Below, piece by piece: positions 17,600-26,661 of a DNA stretch of 64,000 bases (positions are counted from its first letter, which is position 1; the number at the start of each line of letters is the position of its first letter). Made by a program: the position numbers and the translations under genes. Source of the DNA: Thalassospira lucentensis (GTDB lineage: Bacteria; Pseudomonadota; Alphaproteobacteria; Rhodospirillales; Thalassospiraceae); the NCBI RefSeq assembly GCF_032921865.1, contig NZ_CP136684.1:1780501-1844500 (forward strand). Reading direction: 5' to 3'. The notes beneath the pieces were generated by a model, which made no database searches, was not told where the DNA came from, and was given only the letters and a program-made list of their open reading frames with translations.

Positions 17600-18802
17600 T
17601 CAAATATTGCCCGCAGTTGCCAGGTGGCGCTGGCGCCTGCGTATTTGCAGTATCAGTGCCAGCAACGTCACGAATACAAGGACGATGCCGTATCCTTCGG
17701 CTGTTCTGACAAGGCCGAAGACGGATACCATCCTGCCGGCCAGCAGTGCCGGAATACAGAATGACAGATAGGACATCACGTAAAACGCTGCCATCAGGCC
17801 ACCGCGTTCGTGCGGCTGCGCGCGGGGCAATAGGGTTCTGACTGATCCAAGGAAGCTGGCACCAAAGCCAAAACCGGCCAGAAGTGACCCGGCTAGAAAA
17901 AGCCAAAGCATTCCCAATCCGATACCCGAAACCGATACTGCAATGCCCAGTGTCTGAATGAATGTTCCGGCAAGAAGGGCATCAGCCGGTTGTCTTTTTT
18001 GCGCAAACAGAACGGACACAGCACCCGACAACATCAGGCAGGCGACCGCAATTCCGCCGCTTAGAGATGGTGGAGCATTGGTTGCGCTGGCGATGACGGA
18101 TGGCGCAAGCGACAGATAAAATCCACCCAGTGCCCATGCACTGCCATTTGCCGGGGCAATTTCCAGCATGGTTGATCGTGCCGCAGGGGGGACAAAAACC
18201 CGCGGTGTCAGGGACCTTAGAACGCCAGGTCGGCGTGCAGCGGTTTCGGGTAAGCCCCAAAGAAACAGGGCCAGCACAATCATCATCAGCATCAAACCGA
18301 TATAGCTTAGATGCAGGGGCATAGGGGCATATTCAACCAGAACGCCGGCAATGACAGCACCGCTGGCAAGGCCAAGCAGGGGGGCGATGCTGTTGGTGAT
18401 TGGCCCTTTGTGGTGGTCATTGTCAAAAAGTGCCGCGCCAAGGGCGGCAGTGGCAAGACCGGTGGCAAAGCCCTGTACCGCGCGTGCGATTAGCAGCATC
18501 GTAAGATTTTCCGCCGTGATAAAAAGGGTCATCGCCGCGATTTCAATTATCAGGGCGGCGAAAATAACCGGCTTGCGTCCGACAAAGTCGGAAGATGATC
18601 CGAAGACCAGAAGTGAAATCAGTAACGTCAGAACATAGATCGCAAAGACCAGTGTCAGCATGGTTGGTGAGAAATGCCAGTTCTGTTGATAAAGCTGATA
18701 CATCGGCGTGGGGACCGATGACGCAGCGGTAAAGATGATAATGACAAAAGCCAGAAACCATCTGGCCGGTGCATTTGTCGGTGGTGACGACGGGGCGTGC
18801 AT
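17600..18802 (-). CDS. MFS transporter (drug/metabolite efflux type)
   Basis: Major facilitator superfamily protein (400 residues) with about 12 hydrophobic helices. The loop between helices 2 and 3 reads GSSSDFVGRKPVI, matching the MFS signature GxxxDRxGRR. The ARAVQGFATG segment matches motif B/C of proton antiporters. It is divergently transcribed from a TetR regulator with an operator-like palindrome in the 90 bp between them. That layout is typical of an inducible efflux pump whose substrate also binds the repressor. Substrate unknown. Confidence 0.85.
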   Translation of the reverse strand: MHAPSSPPTNAPARWFLAFVIIIFTAASSVPTPMYQLYQQNWHFSPTMLTLVFAIYVLTLLISLLVFGSSSDFVGRKPVIFAALIIEIAAMTLFITAENLTMLLIARAVQGFATGLATAALGAALFDNDHHKGPITNSIAPLLGLASGAVIAGVLVEYAPMPLHLSYIGLMLMMIVLALFLWGLPETAARRPGVLRSLTPRVFVPPAARSTMLEIAPANGSAWALGGFYLSLAPSVIASATNAPPSLSGGIAVACLMLSGAVSVLFAQKRQPADALLAGTFIQTLGIAVSVSGIGLGMLWLFLAGSLLAGFGFGASFLGSVRTLLPRAQPHERGGLMAAFYVMSYLSFCIPALLAGRMVSVFGLVRTAEGYGIVLVFVTLLALILQIRRRQRHLATAGNI

Positions 18803-18859
18803 GGGAACGTCCTTAAAGCGAAATATTTGCGTTTAATGCAGTTTGCGTGAAATTCTCGC

Positions 18860-18882
18860 TTAACGCAAATTATTTGTGTTAA
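18860..18882. promoter_or_regulatory. Probable TetR operator between MFS and tetR genes
   Basis: TTAACGCAAA and TTTGTGTTAA form a 10 bp inverted repeat with one mismatch and a TTA centre. A related half-site (TTTGCGTTTAA) lies 30 bp away on the MFS side (about 18823-18838). The palindrome ends 10 bp before the tetR ATG, so bound repressor would block both divergent genes. Confidence 0.6.
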
Positions 18883-18892
18883 GGTCGGTTTC

Positions 18893-19471
18893 ATGAAAGT
18901 CCATAAAGGCATACGCACTGGTGGCCGCAGTGCTCGCGTCCAGAAGGCAGTTCATGAAGCAGTTCATGAACTGTTATCGAGTCATGATCGCGAGGCTCTT
19001 ACGGTGCCGATGATTGCACAGATGTCGGGTGTAACACCGTCAACGATTTACCGTCGCTGGGGTGATTTGCCATCCTTATTGGCGGATGCGGCACTGGATC
19101 GATTGCGCCCGGATGACGATCCGGTGGATACCGGGGCGCTTGCGACCGATCTTAAACAGTTCGCAGAAGCCTATCTTGATGAAACCGGTTCCGAGCTTGG
19201 CAAGACGATGCTTCGTGATGTTGTTGCATCCGGGGATAACGGCACGACGATGCGTTGCGCGGAAATCGCGCGGTGCCGACTGGCGGTGATTGTCGAACGC
19301 GCGCAAAAACGCGGACAATGGACCCCCAGTGTCGATCAGCTGGTTGACGGTATTATCGCACCCATGACCTATCGCATTCTGTTTGATCGGCAACCGCCAA
19401 CCACGAAAGAACTTTTCGTCATGGTTGATCGATGCCTGATCCGTGAAAAAGCCGAAAAACCGAAAGACTGA
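18893..19471 (+). CDS. TetR/AcrR family transcriptional regulator
   Basis: TetR-type repressor (192 residues). The N-terminal helix-turn-helix is clear: TVPMIAQMSGVTPSTIYRRWGDLPSLLADAA at about residues 38-68. The C-terminal ligand-binding half is of the type with a degenerate AQKRGQW helix and is not informative about the inducer. It is divergent from the MFS gene and probably represses both it and itself. It converges with the ktrB-like gene 13 bp later. Confidence 0.9.
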   Translation: MKVHKGIRTGGRSARVQKAVHEAVHELLSSHDREALTVPMIAQMSGVTPSTIYRRWGDLPSLLADAALDRLRPDDDPVDTGALATDLKQFAEAYLDETGSELGKTMLRDVVASGDNGTTMRCAEIARCRLAVIVERAQKRGQWTPSVDQLVDGIIAPMTYRILFDRQPPTTKELFVMVDRCLIREKAEKPKD

Positions 19472-19483
19472 AGGTTTCGGGAA

Positions 19484-20827
19484 TTACCCCAGATACACCT
19501 GACTTGACGGATAGGAAATGCGCGGCGGAACACGACGGGCAAGGAAGAATCCCAGTGTCAGAGGGCCGACACGGCCAATGAACATGATCAGTTCGATCAC
19601 AATCCGACCCATTGTATCAAGTTCCCCGGTTGTACCGCGTGACAGTCCGACCGTGCCAAAGGCGGACGTGACTTCAAATACCAGATTAAGAAAATCGCCG
19701 TCATGTGAAAGGGTGATCAGGAAGATTCCGGTCATGACGACGAAGATCGAAATCATGGTCAGGGCAAGCACCTTCATGACTTCTTCAAGCCCGATGCTTC
19801 GCCCGAAGGCATGCAGCTGGCTGTGGCGTTTGAAGAAGGCGATGGTTGCCAGAACCAGTACGATAAAGGTGGTAACCTTGATGCCGCCTGCAGTCGATGT
19901 GCTACCAGCCCCGATCACCATCAGAAGAATGAACATGAGCGCGGTGGTATCGTGCATGGATCCGATATCGACCGTATTGAACCCTGCGGTCCGGGTGGTC
20001 AGTCCCTGAAACCAGCTGATTTGCAGTTTGTCCAGCGGGTTTGAGAATGCGCCAAGGGTTGCCGGGTTATTCCATTCCAGTACGGCAAACATCAATACCG
20101 ACCAGATCACCAGAACAAGCGTACCGCTCAGCATCAGCTTGCTGTGTAGTGACAGATGGCGCCAGCCGCGATGGATGAAAATATCGGATATCACGCTAAA
20201 CCCGATCCCGCCGATAACAAGAAGGGCGGGGATTGTCAGGTTCAGGACCGGATTGGTTGCCCATTGACTGAGACTGTCTGGCATCAGGGCAAAGCCTGCA
20301 TTGTTAAATGCTGAAACGGAATGGAATATCGAAAACCAGAGCCCCTTGGCCCAGCCAAAATCGGGGACGAAGACTAAAAGCAACAGGATCGCGCCGATCA
20401 GTTCACAGATCAGAACGACCAACAGGATGGTTTTGATCAGCCCACCCAAATGATGCAGCGAGGTCTGGTTCAAATCTTCGCGCAGGAAACTGTGATGGCG
20501 CAACCCGATCGGCAGACCAAGAACGGACAGAACAAGGGCGGCAAAGGTCATCAGGCCAAGCCCGCCAAGCTGGATCAGGATCAGGATGACCGCCTGCCCA
20601 AACAGGGTGAAGTTTGATCCGGTGTCGACCACGGCAAGTCCCGTGACGGTTACCGCTGATGTTGCGGTAAATAGCGCATCGGAAAAAGTGATGGCTTTGG
20701 TTAGCGACACAGGCAGGCAAAGAACCACGGCCCCGATCAGGATCAGCACAAGATACAGGATCGCCAGCAAAAGCGGTGGCGCGATCCTGATCGGTTTTCC
20801 GGGGCGGTTCGGAAAATAGAACTGCAT
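19484..20827 (-). CDS. ktrB: Potassium uptake channel subunit, KtrB/TrkH family
   Basis: Integral membrane potassium transporter subunit (447 residues, KtrB-sized). Four pore-loop filter segments with their conserved glycines are visible: AVTVTGLAVV, SAFNNAGFAL, TTRTAGFNT and SAFGTVGLSRG. Each is flanked by two hydrophobic helices, giving the 4 x (M1-P-M2) layout. It starts 3 bp after the stop of the cytosolic RCK subunit gene, so both are one operon. In KtrAB systems this subunit needs the octameric RCK ring for activity and is coupled to sodium. Confidence 0.92.
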   Translation of the reverse strand: MQFYFPNRPGKPIRIAPPLLLAILYLVLILIGAVVLCLPVSLTKAITFSDALFTATSAVTVTGLAVVDTGSNFTLFGQAVILILIQLGGLGLMTFAALVLSVLGLPIGLRHHSFLREDLNQTSLHHLGGLIKTILLVVLICELIGAILLLLVFVPDFGWAKGLWFSIFHSVSAFNNAGFALMPDSLSQWATNPVLNLTIPALLVIGGIGFSVISDIFIHRGWRHLSLHSKLMLSGTLVLVIWSVLMFAVLEWNNPATLGAFSNPLDKLQISWFQGLTTRTAGFNTVDIGSMHDTTALMFILLMVIGAGSTSTAGGIKVTTFIVLVLATIAFFKRHSQLHAFGRSIGLEEVMKVLALTMISIFVVMTGIFLITLSHDGDFLNLVFEVTSAFGTVGLSRGTTGELDTMGRIVIELIMFIGRVGPLTLGFFLARRVPPRISYPSSQVYLG

Positions 20828-20830
20828 GCC

Positions 20831-21496
20831 TCAGATGCCGTCGCTGAAATCGCGCAGATTCTGGCGACGGCCAAGGATCAGGACCTTGTCGTTTTCTTCA
20901 ATCGTGACCGATCCGGTTTCGCAACCGATAAATTCCGATCCGCGCAAGATGCCAAGGCAGCGCAATTCATGCGATGCCTCCAGATCAAGGGATTCAACGG
21001 TTTGACCGATAAGGGATTCGGGTACCTGCAGATTGATGACATGCATGCCGTTGCCAAGGCTTAGATAATCACGCACGGCGGGGTTATGCAGTTTTTGGGC
21101 GATATGCTGGCCGATTTCCTGTTCCGGCAGGATGACCCGGTCAGGTTCCAGTTTGGTCAGGATCCGATGATGGGTTTTGTTGATGGCTTTGACCCAGACC
21201 GTTTTCACGCCAAGCATTTTGACATTCATGGTGCAAAGGATATTCGCCTCAAGGTCTTCGCCAATTGCGATCAGGGCAACGTCATACTTGTCGACCCCGG
21301 CTTCGCGGAGTGCTTCTTCATCACGGCCATCGGCAATGACGGCTTCAGAAAGAATACCGGATAGGGTGGATACGGATTTTTCGTCGATATCGATACCCAT
21401 GACGTGATTGCCATTGCGCGCAAGATCGGTGGCGACCGTGCTGCCGACGGTTCCAAGTCCGATGATGACGAACGTCCTGTGATGCTTACGGGCCAT
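20831..21496 (-). CDS. ktrA: Potassium uptake regulatory subunit, KtrA-type RCK protein
   Basis: Cytosolic regulatory subunit (221 residues) with a single RCK module: the Rossmann fold IIGLGTVGSTVATDLARNGNHVMGIDIDE binds adenine nucleotides, and the C-terminal RCK_C domain starts near residue 135. Size and single-module layout fit KtrA rather than the double-module TrkA. A good ribosome-binding site (AAGGGAG) precedes the ATG. The first gene of a two-gene ktrAB operon controlling potassium uptake, important for osmotic adaptation in a marine bacterium. Confidence 0.92.
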   Translation of the reverse strand: MARKHHRTFVIIGLGTVGSTVATDLARNGNHVMGIDIDEKSVSTLSGILSEAVIADGRDEEALREAGVDKYDVALIAIGEDLEANILCTMNVKMLGVKTVWVKAINKTHHRILTKLEPDRVILPEQEIGQHIAQKLHNPAVRDYLSLGNGMHVINLQVPESLIGQTVESLDLEASHELRCLGILRGSEFIGCETGSVTIEENDKVLILGRRQNLRDFSDGI

Positions 21497-21575
21497 ATCG
21501 CTGGCTCCCTTGTAAATGGATTGCCCGATGCAGCAATTTTCGCCCGGTCAATTTCCGGACCGGATGGCATGCAAA

Positions 21576-22823
21576 TCAGTCAAACAGGCTTGCTGCAGCA
21601 GCCTGTTGTGCCGGGTCTGTCAGATTGCCGACACGTCGCAGGAATGAGTTCTTTTCCTCGTAATAGCGTTTGCCGAGATCGGCAAAGCTTTTGACTTCGG
21701 CATCTGTGTTGATGTGAAACTCGCGTTTGGGGACCTGGGTCGCATTGTGGTCCAGAATTGCGGCAGCAGCACTGATTTCAGGGTCGACGACCTCGGCAAC
21801 ACCGTCAAGTTCGATCCGGTTTTTCAGGCTGAACAGGAACTTCTTGAAAGCCGGGTGGCGTTGCAGGAAGGCTTTTTCGGTCAGAAGAAAATCGTTGGCG
21901 GCAAAATCCGGCGCATTTTTCACAACAAATTCGCGGCACAGATGATCGGTGGCAAAGCACATCGGGCCGAAAATGAAATTGCGATAGATGTCTTCTTTAA
22001 GCTGCCAGAACTTATCAAGTCGTTTCAGGGCGTCTTCATCAAGCTTTACCGCCGCCTCAAGCAATAGGCGCGGATGGCAATGGACATAGTTCGGATGCAC
22101 ATAGGTCTTGGTGCGGCTGATGCCTTCGAGTGTGTCGATATTGACCGGACCCGACAGCAGGCTGGCATGCGGGTGGGTCGATTTTTTCGACAGAAGGGCA
22201 ATGACCTCGTCCGGATCAACACCGTGTTTCACCAGTAAATGATTGACCGAAAGATCAAGCTGAACTTCGCCGGTGATGATCTTTTCGGTCAACTGGTGAT
22301 GGTTCAGGTTGAACCGCCGGGCAAATTCCGGTTCCAGCGTATGGGAAAACGGGCCATGGCCGATATCGTGCAAAAGGGCAGCAGCCCCCAGAAGGTCGCG
22401 GTCGGCTTCCGAAAGGCCCATCAGGCGGCAATATTGCTGCGACAGCAGGGCAACACCAATGGTGTGGTCGTATCGGGAATGGCGGATATTGGCCGGGCGT
22501 CCGTTGGGATGAAAAAGGTAATCAATGGCACCAAGGAACGAAATTTCGCGCAGCCGTTCAAACGCGTGTGACGCGATCAGCTTTTTATGCAGCGGACGAT
22601 CAAAGGCCGATGCGATCTGAGAACGTTTGAAATGATAATTATATTGCGGGGCGTCGCGAAACAGCAATTCCCATTCGGCAATGTCATCGGCACTGAAGTT
22701 GGTGTCGAACAGATCGCGGATTTCCGGTCCCGTCGGTTTGGCTGCGACAGACTCCTTTTGGGGCGCGGCCGGTCTGGCTGCCACGCGCGGCGCAAAAAGG
22801 TCTAGCTGCGGTTTGGGACTCAT
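21576..22823 (-). CDS. HD-domain phosphohydrolase (dGTPase-like)
   Basis: HD-superfamily protein (415 residues). The metal-binding core is visible: RHSRYDHTIGVALLS (first histidine) and AALLHDIGHGPFSHTLE (the HD dyad), followed by a later aspartate in the NIDTLEGISR segment. This layout resembles SAMHD1/dGTP triphosphohydrolase-like proteins of the YdhJ/YpgQ type, which act on nucleotides, but the substrate is not certain. The N-terminal 40 residues are low-complexity and alanine/lysine-rich. It is divergent from the large PAS-domain gene and lies 80 bp beyond ktrA. Confidence 0.8.
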   Translation of the reverse strand: MSPKPQLDLFAPRVAARPAAPQKESVAAKPTGPEIRDLFDTNFSADDIAEWELLFRDAPQYNYHFKRSQIASAFDRPLHKKLIASHAFERLREISFLGAIDYLFHPNGRPANIRHSRYDHTIGVALLSQQYCRLMGLSEADRDLLGAAALLHDIGHGPFSHTLEPEFARRFNLNHHQLTEKIITGEVQLDLSVNHLLVKHGVDPDEVIALLSKKSTHPHASLLSGPVNIDTLEGISRTKTYVHPNYVHCHPRLLLEAAVKLDEDALKRLDKFWQLKEDIYRNFIFGPMCFATDHLCREFVVKNAPDFAANDFLLTEKAFLQRHPAFKKFLFSLKNRIELDGVAEVVDPEISAAAAILDHNATQVPKREFHINTDAEVKSFADLGKRYYEEKNSFLRRVGNLTDPAQQAAAASLFD

Positions 22824-23020
22824 TTTTGAAATGACGAGATCGTTATAGCTGTTGTTTCGACAATAGCGCAGACATAGCCCGATTTGGGGTATATGTCATC
22901 GCGGTTTTTCCTGCGATCACGGGCGTTCGACCGGGTATTGGGAAAACGTCGTGAAACAGTGGTAAAAGCCAGACGTTTTCACCATAATAATAGCTCATAA
23001 ACACAAACGGTTAACAACAC

Positions 23021-25609
23021 GTGACACGGCCTGCATCCGATCATCGACGGGGGAAAGAACCAATTGGTTCCCGCAAAGGGGAATCAAACAGGTTTGGTTT
23101 GTCCAGACTGTGGCAGTGGGGATGCTATGGCCTGACGTCGCTTTTCATCGCAGCCGACCTGCATGCGCAGGAAAAGTTTCGTGTTGGCAATGCTGCTGAT
23201 GCCGTACCCGATGCGGCGACGCAACCTGCTGGCACATCGATATTTGGCGGTCTCGCGGATCTGAGTGACCGGGACTGGCTTGTTGTCGGCCTGGCGGCGA
23301 TTGGCGGTGCGGCGATTGCGGGGGGAATCGGATGGCGATTATCGTTGCGCATGCGCCGCCATCTTGAAGAGGCGGAAGACCACGAATCCGAACTTGCGGA
23401 TTCAACCGAACAATTTACCCATCTGTTCTTTGCCGGGCCCGACCCGGTTTATTACTGGAGCCAGGCCGGTTTTGCCGAGGGTGCCAGCCCGTCACTTAAA
23501 CGTGCGTTCCAGCTTGGCAAGGATGGGCGTTTTCCCGATGTGCTTGACCAGTTGCGTGATGATGACGCAAGAGCACTCAAGGAACGTGTCCGAAACCTGA
23601 AATCCACCCACGAACGGTTTGAGCTTTGGGTGACTGCGGTTGATGAACGCAAGTTCCACGTTACCGGGGCAATGGCCCGCAAGGACCGCAATTCGCCGGT
23701 TCTGGCCCATGCGTTGTGGTTCCGCGATGAAACCCGCCATACCCGCGAACGTGAAAGCCAGTTTGGTGATTTTACAGCCCTTAAGCACGAGGTTAGCGGA
23801 CTAAGGCTTTTGATCGACAGTCTGCCTTTCCCGGTATGGCGGCGCGATGGCGATTTACGCCTGATTGATTGCAATGCGGCCTATGCGGCGGCGGTGGAGC
23901 TTCCGACAGTCAGTGATGCGCTTGCCAAACAGGCGGAGCTTGGCACGGGCGTGATCCCCGATCACGGCAAATCGCTTGCAGCATCGGCATTGCGCAACAG
24001 CGAAACCATGACACGCGATTATCACATTGTGATTAAGGGCGACCGCAAGCTTCTGCGAATCACCGAATGTCCGTCGCAAACGCCCGAAGACCTTGATGGT
24101 CTGATTGGCTTCGCGATTGATTGCACCGCAATCGAGGAACTGCAATCAGACCTGTCGCGCCATATTCGTGCCCATGCCGAAGTCCTGGAAAACCTTGGAA
24201 CCGCTATTGCGATTTACGGCGGCGACAAGCGGCTTATTTTCTTTAACACCGCTTTCACCAAGCTTTGGGATATGGACGAGGACTGGCTATGGGCAGAACC
24301 GTCGCTTGACGATGTTCTACGTCGGATGCGCGATGAACGAAAATTGCCTGAAGTCACCGACTTTACGCAGTTCCGCAATATCGAAAACCAGCGCTTTACG
24401 GATCTTCTGAAACCCGAAGAAGACCTGATGCATCTGCCAAACGGCATGACGTTGCGGCGCTTTATTTCGCCTCACCCGTTTGGCGGGCTGATGTTCGCCT
24501 ACGAGGATGTGACCGACAAGCTGGTCCTCGAAAGCAGTTACAACACGTTGATCGCAGTACAGCGCGAGACGCTTGAAAATCTGCATGAAGCGGTTGGCGT
24601 GATCAGCGGCGATGGAAGGCTGCGGCTTTATAACCATGGCTTTGCTGATGTCTGGGGGCTTGAAGACAGCTTCCTTTCGGGTGCGCCCCATATCAGCGAA
24701 GTGGTCGAGGAAGCGCGCGAATACTGGCATGATCGCGAAGACTGGGACAAATTCAAAAGCCGGATGGTTGCGCGTATCACCAATCATGAACCCATGAGCG
24801 GTCGTATCGAACGTGCCGATAACAGCATCATCGATTTTGCCATCGTGCCGCTACCTGACGGGGCGGTGATGATGTCCTATATCGATGTGACCGACACGAT
24901 CCGCGTCGAACGGGCGTTGCGTGAACGCAACGAAGCCCTGCGGACCGCCGATCAGATGAAATCGGACTTCATTTCGACCGTATCGCGCGAACTGACCCGG
25001 CCGCTTGACCATATCAATGGCGAGGCAGATCGCCTTATCCCCCATTTGCAGGGCAATGTCGCGCAGTCGGTTGAGACGATCCGCGCCGAGGCACAAAGTA
25101 TGCTGGCACTGGTGGATGACATGCGGGACCTTGCAACGCTGGGATCAGGGCAGGTCGCACTTGAACTTGATACGGTCGATCCAAGGCGGTTGTTGCGCTC
25201 GCTCGAGGCGCTGACGCGGGCGCGTCTGGCGGAGCTTAACGTTTCGCTACGCCTTTACTGTTCGCGCAATATCGGCTGGATGATTGCTGATGAGCGCCGT
25301 TTGAAGCAGGCATTGTTCATTCTTGTGACCAACGTGCTTCGTACCGCCCCCGAAGGCAGTGAGGTTTCCGTGGTTGCCCGTCGTCGGGGCGAGGATATCG
25401 ATATCAGCATTTCACTGTCGGACGAGGCACCGCAACCGATGCTGTTTGAAGGATTGCGCGAGGGCGAATCGCCATCTGCGCGGCGTGCGCTTGGCATGGC
25501 AATGGTGCGCGCGGTGGTCGAAATCCACGGTGGCCGGGTCAAGGTCAGCCGGGATGGTCATGAAATTTCCTGTATCCTGCCCGCGGGCGAGGAAAGCGAT
25601 CTGGAATGA
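23021..25609 (+). CDS. PAS-domain sensor pseudokinase, DivL-like architecture
   Basis: Large signalling protein (862 residues). An N-terminal membrane region (about 28-48 and 84-106) is followed by a coiled coil and several PAS-like domains (roughly 125-640, e.g. DSLPFPVWRRDGDLRLIDCNAAYAAA). The histidine-kinase-like C-terminus has a dimerisation segment VSRELTRPLDHI in which the usual phosphorylated histidine is R656. The ATPase region is also degraded: no DxGxG G1 box, and the last box is ALGMAMVRAV. It is therefore predicted not to autophosphorylate. DivL of Caulobacter is a similar PAS kinase with Tyr in place of His that controls CckA. The GTG start has no clear ribosome-binding site; a TTG near 23100 is an alternative. 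Confidence 0.8.
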   Translation: MTRPASDHRRGKEPIGSRKGESNRFGLSRLWQWGCYGLTSLFIAADLHAQEKFRVGNAADAVPDAATQPAGTSIFGGLADLSDRDWLVVGLAAIGGAAIAGGIGWRLSLRMRRHLEEAEDHESELADSTEQFTHLFFAGPDPVYYWSQAGFAEGASPSLKRAFQLGKDGRFPDVLDQLRDDDARALKERVRNLKSTHERFELWVTAVDERKFHVTGAMARKDRNSPVLAHALWFRDETRHTRERESQFGDFTALKHEVSGLRLLIDSLPFPVWRRDGDLRLIDCNAAYAAAVELPTVSDALAKQAELGTGVIPDHGKSLAASALRNSETMTRDYHIVIKGDRKLLRITECPSQTPEDLDGLIGFAIDCTAIEELQSDLSRHIRAHAEVLENLGTAIAIYGGDKRLIFFNTAFTKLWDMDEDWLWAEPSLDDVLRRMRDERKLPEVTDFTQFRNIENQRFTDLLKPEEDLMHLPNGMTLRRFISPHPFGGLMFAYEDVTDKLVLESSYNTLIAVQRETLENLHEAVGVISGDGRLRLYNHGFADVWGLEDSFLSGAPHISEVVEEAREYWHDREDWDKFKSRMVARITNHEPMSGRIERADNSIIDFAIVPLPDGAVMMSYIDVTDTIRVERALRERNEALRTADQMKSDFISTVSRELTRPLDHINGEADRLIPHLQGNVAQSVETIRAEAQSMLALVDDMRDLATLGSGQVALELDTVDPRRLLRSLEALTRARLAELNVSLRLYCSRNIGWMIADERRLKQALFILVTNVLRTAPEGSEVSVVARRRGEDIDISISLSDEAPQPMLFEGLREGESPSARRALGMAMVRAVVEIHGGRVKVSRDGHEISCILPAGEESDLE

Positions 25610-25611
25610 AA

Positions 25612-25635
25612 AAAGGCGCCCCACCGGGCGCCTTT
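25612..25635 (-). terminator. Terminator between converging genes
   Basis: AAAGGCGCCC and GGGCGCCTTT form a perfect 10 bp stem with loop CACC. On the minus strand it ends in TTTTTT, making it a good terminator for the dehydrogenase gene; it may also stop the pseudokinase transcript, whose stop codon it almost touches. Confidence 0.85.
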
Positions 25636-25660
25636 CGCATTCTGGATATACCAACAGTCA

Positions 25661-26617
25661 TCAAACCCTGAACGGCACTTCCTTGCCGGCAATGAAGGCA
25701 TCGATGTTATCAAGGGCTCTGAACCCCATGGCGTTGCGTGTTTCCACAGTTGCCGACCCCAGATGGGGCAACAGGAACGTATTGGGCAGATCGCGATAGG
25801 TCGGTTCGATATTCGGTTCTCCGGCAAAAACATCAAGCCCGGCGGCGGTCAGTTTGCCCGATTTGAGTGCCGCGATCAGATCCTTGTCATTGACGATATC
25901 ACCGCGTGCCGTATTCACAATGATGGCCCCATCGGGCAGCCTGGCGATAAAATTGCGATTGACCATACCGCGTGTTTCCGGTGTTGACGGGCAATGCAGC
26001 GACAGGAAATCGCAATGGGGGAGCAGGTCATCAATGGATGGGTGATAGGTTGCGCCAAACTCCTGATCTTCGGGGAGCTGTCGGCGGTTGAAATAATGGA
26101 CTTCCATATCAAAACCGCGTGCACGCTTGGCAACCGCCTGTCCGATCCGGCCCATGCCGATAATGCCCAGTTTCTTGCCGGTAACCTGCGTGCCCATCAT
26201 ATGCGTCGGGCGCCAGCTTGACCACGTGGCATTGCGGACCTCGGCCTCGCCTTCACTTGCACGGCGCGCGGCACCCAGAATAAGAAGCCACGCAATATCC
26301 GCCGTTGCATCGGTCAGAACCCCGGGGGTATTGCCGATCACGAAGCCGTTGGCCTTGGCTGCGGCCAGATCAATATGATCCGTACCGACGGAAAAGGTGG
26401 CAACAATGCCGACCTTTTGGGGCAGGGCTGCAAAAAAGGCCGCATCAATCGGGTCACCGACCGAAACCAGCGCGGCGTTCGCGTCCTTGCACAGGTCAAG
26501 GATCTGGTCGCGCGACAACGGGTCATCACCGTCCTGCATGCGCAGATCGTAACTTTCGCGTGCACGTTTTTCGACGGCATCCGGCAGACGTCTGGTGATG
26601 GCAAGTACCGGTTTCAT
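25661..26617 (-). CDS. D-isomer specific 2-hydroxyacid dehydrogenase (glyoxylate reductase-like)
   Basis: NAD(P)-dependent D-2-hydroxyacid dehydrogenase (318 residues). The Rossmann motif GMGRIGQAVAKRARGF is near residues 150-165. Catalytic residues are in place: arginine in IVNTARGDIV, glutamate in GLDVFAGEPNIEP and histidine in LLPHLGSAT. RR in YFNRRQLP after the second strand suggests a preference for NADPH, as in glyoxylate/hydroxypyruvate reductases. It forms a short operon with the membrane protein gene 44 bp upstream. Confidence 0.88.
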   Translation of the reverse strand: MKPVLAITRRLPDAVEKRARESYDLRMQDGDDPLSRDQILDLCKDANAALVSVGDPIDAAFFAALPQKVGIVATFSVGTDHIDLAAAKANGFVIGNTPGVLTDATADIAWLLILGAARRASEGEAEVRNATWSSWRPTHMMGTQVTGKKLGIIGMGRIGQAVAKRARGFDMEVHYFNRRQLPEDQEFGATYHPSIDDLLPHCDFLSLHCPSTPETRGMVNRNFIARLPDGAIIVNTARGDIVNDKDLIAALKSGKLTAAGLDVFAGEPNIEPTYRDLPNTFLLPHLGSATVETRNAMGFRALDNIDAFIAGKEVPFRV

Positions 26618-26661
26618 TCTGATCTTTCTCCCTGAATTTTCTGGCTTATTTGCCGATTGTG

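Noticed and set aside
18830..18860. Second full operator on the MFS side
   Set aside because: Only a half-site with an extra base (TTTGCGTTTAA) is present; a complete palindrome cannot be supported.
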